Positions 60,047 to 64,000 of a DNA stretch of 64,000 nucleotides are shown here, one piece after another. Numbering within the stretch: the stretch's first letter is position 1; every line of letters begins with the position of its first letter. The translations under genes and the position numbers were made by a program. Under the pieces are notes generated by a model. It did no database searches, was not told the origin of the DNA, and was given only the letters and a program-made list of their open reading frames with translations. The stretch covers positions 9,463,237-9,527,236 of the forward strand of contig OX388307.1 in assembly GCA_947579605.1 (NCBI GenBank), in the 5' to 3' direction. The DNA is from Athripsodes cinereus (taxonomy: Eukaryota > Arthropoda > Insecta > Trichoptera > Leptoceridae).

Positions 60047-62071
60047 AAGCCTCGCCGTTCGACTAGTATCTAGATTCTAAAGGCTTCTCACAACGAAAAG
60101 GCATTCAGTATAAGAAGACTATTAATTTATTTCTATTGTGTTGTTTAAAACAATAACAGCTCTTCTTAGAATTGCTGTCCAGCGAGATCAATCAACTACA
60201 CAATACGATGTGTAAAGTGTGTAAACTACTACATACAAATGCATACAAGTAGGTTATTAATATTGTTCAAATAAATGTCCATTTAGATGTGTAAATTTAA
60301 TGCAATTTACGTATATTAAGTAAAAAGTGTTCGGAAAATTTTCAAGCAGTGCTTGACTTACAGACCTATATAGGTAATTATTATTATAAAGTTTTTTGCC
60401 TAACAGGAAAAAATAAGAAATGCAATATGTAACTCTAGAGATATGTTAGGTACAACTACTTATAATATGCAATCAAAGATTGTTTGCAATCAGCCTACAA
60501 CAAATATAAATGCAGACAATGCACATTGAACTAAATATGTATGTATAATATAGGCTACCTTTATACATATCAGAAACAACAAATTTATGTATTAGTTGAT
60601 AAACCAGGTTAGCTGTTGTATTATATATATAGCTTGCCTCTTGAGAAAACACATTCTTTTGCATTTTCTTGGCATACCTACATAATATTGTATTAATCAT
60701 AATCATTATTATGTACCTACTGTGTATAGTACTGCATAGTTAGGCCGGCATCGGCATAACCAAAGACTACTAATAGGGGCATAACAATTTGTTCCACAAT
60801 CATAGAGCTATCTTCATCTGTCAAAGTCACGTCAGGCACGCGGCACTCATTTATTGATATTTTATAGTCCTTTTATCAGCTGTCGTTTTTATGTAGGCCG
60901 CTATCACAACATAAAATACATGTATAAAATACGTGTGACGATCGACTGTCAAATTGTCATTCGTGGTAGGAGAATAATGTGACACCTAAGTCTTTTACGT
61001 GGTTTTATTTAATATTTTCATTTCAAACAATTGATTAGAGATTTGAACAATAAACAAGAAATAGTTGTAAGTTAATGTGATTTGACTTTTATTGACCTCA
61101 CTTATAATCATTTATTTAGTAATAATATTATATTTTTCATTTGTTTGTTAGTAATGTTTACAATAGTCATAAGTACTTAACTTTTATTTTATGTCAATCA
61201 TGAAGTATACGTTGCAACGATTATTGCTTTATTTTAGTTGTGCATTTAAGTTTATTTTATTTCTTTATAACTTAATAAACATATGTAACAGCACTTTACA
61301 CAATAACATTATATACAGTTAAAAGGTAGCTAAATTGAACATAAAAGTGTAATTTTAATGAGACGAATTGCTCACAAATTACCTGTAAATTTTCTAGTTA
61401 TTAAAAGAACAATATTATTAAGGCAGCATTGATTAGGATAATATTATCATAACATTATATTGTATATATGTGTACCCTCATGTTGGTACCCATAATACAA
61501 GATTCATCTTAATTTGGGACTAGCTCTATCTGTGTGAATCGTCTATGCATGTTATGTTATATAACTTTATTCAAAATTTTGGGACAGAGATAAAACCAAT
61601 ATTTATAAGCTCCTGATGCTTTATTCCACAATAAGCACCTCGCCAGTGTTTATTTGTTTTATTACCTAAATAAATAATATGACAACTGGACTTAAGTGCC
61701 GTCATCCGGCCAGCACTATGTAGTGAAAGACATTTTTTTTCAAAATTGAGTAAATTAAGTTTCGCATCTACAAATCATCACTGTTGGGTTTTTCAATGTC
61801 AGACTTCTGTAGTGAAAAGTGTGTAAGTTGTACATCCAGTACAATTGACATATAATCAAAAACATTACTATATCCGAAATTAATTGTGATTAGTCGAGAT
61901 GGGTTACTCTTTATATTTATTTATTAGTTAATGATTGATCGCAATTCAAACAAGTTTGTAGAGAAATGCATTCAAATTATTTACAAACAATATACAGAGA
62001 ACAAGTTTACTGCAATGTTGCCATCTCTTCCAACTACCTCAAATAAATGTTGCATGTTTCTAGAACCAACC
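60047..62071. other. Intergenic, upstream region of Gmer
   Basis: AT-rich. Apart from the SINE tail at 61450-61560, no repeats or frames were recognised. The promoter and any 5' untranslated exon of Gmer should lie here, but I cannot place them. Confidence 0.4.
61450..61560 (+). mobile_element. SINE 3' tail (family 3)
   Basis: TAATACAAGATTCATCTTAA, TTTGGGACTAGCTC and CTGTGTGAATCGTC match the 3' body of the SINE at 45415-45655. The tRNA-like head is missing, so this is a 5'-truncated copy. Confidence 0.6.

Positions 62072-64000
<1,929 letters not shown>

Overview
This window looks like nuclear DNA of an insect, most probably a moth or butterfly. It is strongly AT-rich, with long introns, canonical GT-AG splice sites, abundant TACCTA/TAGGTA motifs, several RTE-type and Jockey/CR1-type LINE remnants, tRNA-derived SINEs, and piggyBac, hAT-like, Harbinger-like and TA-target transposon remnants. 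The lepidopteran assignment is an inference from this mixture. There is no sign of a bacterial, plasmid or viral backbone.

Two host genes are readable, both on the + strand. The first is a complete CD36-family (class B scavenger receptor) gene of eleven coding exons from 15213 to 45208. All its splice phases agree, and it gives a 574-residue protein with two membrane segments and the six conserved lumenal cysteines. The second is the 5' part of a GDP-L-fucose synthase gene (Gmer). Four exons lie between 62072 and 63165, carrying the Rossmann glycine motif and the Ser-Tyr-Lys catalytic set; the gene runs off the right edge.

Most of the rest is transposon archaeology. Left of the CD36 gene (1-15 kb) there are RTE fragments, two foldback sequences, a 41-bp minisatellite and a piggyBac remnant with intact 14-bp ends and TTAA target duplications. 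Inside the CD36 introns there are a Penelope-like GIY-YIG remnant, a perfect 88-bp palindrome carrying a poly(A) tail and target-site duplication, a fairly young LINE with a SINE nested in its 3' UTR, more hairpins and SINEs, and several TIR elements. One TIR element ends only 27 bases before exon 9. Between the two genes (45.4-62 kb) lies a nest: a minus-strand LINE (52.5-57.4 kb) is interrupted by a 2.4-kb Harbinger-like element and by a 725-bp hAT-like MITE. The Harbinger-like element itself contains a TTA-flanked MITE and another LINE fragment. A hAT remnant follows at 58.8-60.0 kb.

The two host genes have unrelated functions (membrane lipid or lipoprotein receptor; nucleotide-sugar synthesis), and nothing in the sequence links them. 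I found no gene cluster that makes up a new biological system. The most unusual items are the retroposed perfect hairpin, the short retroposon family that shares its 3' end with RTE elements, and the nested insertion whose removal restores the LINE reading frame.
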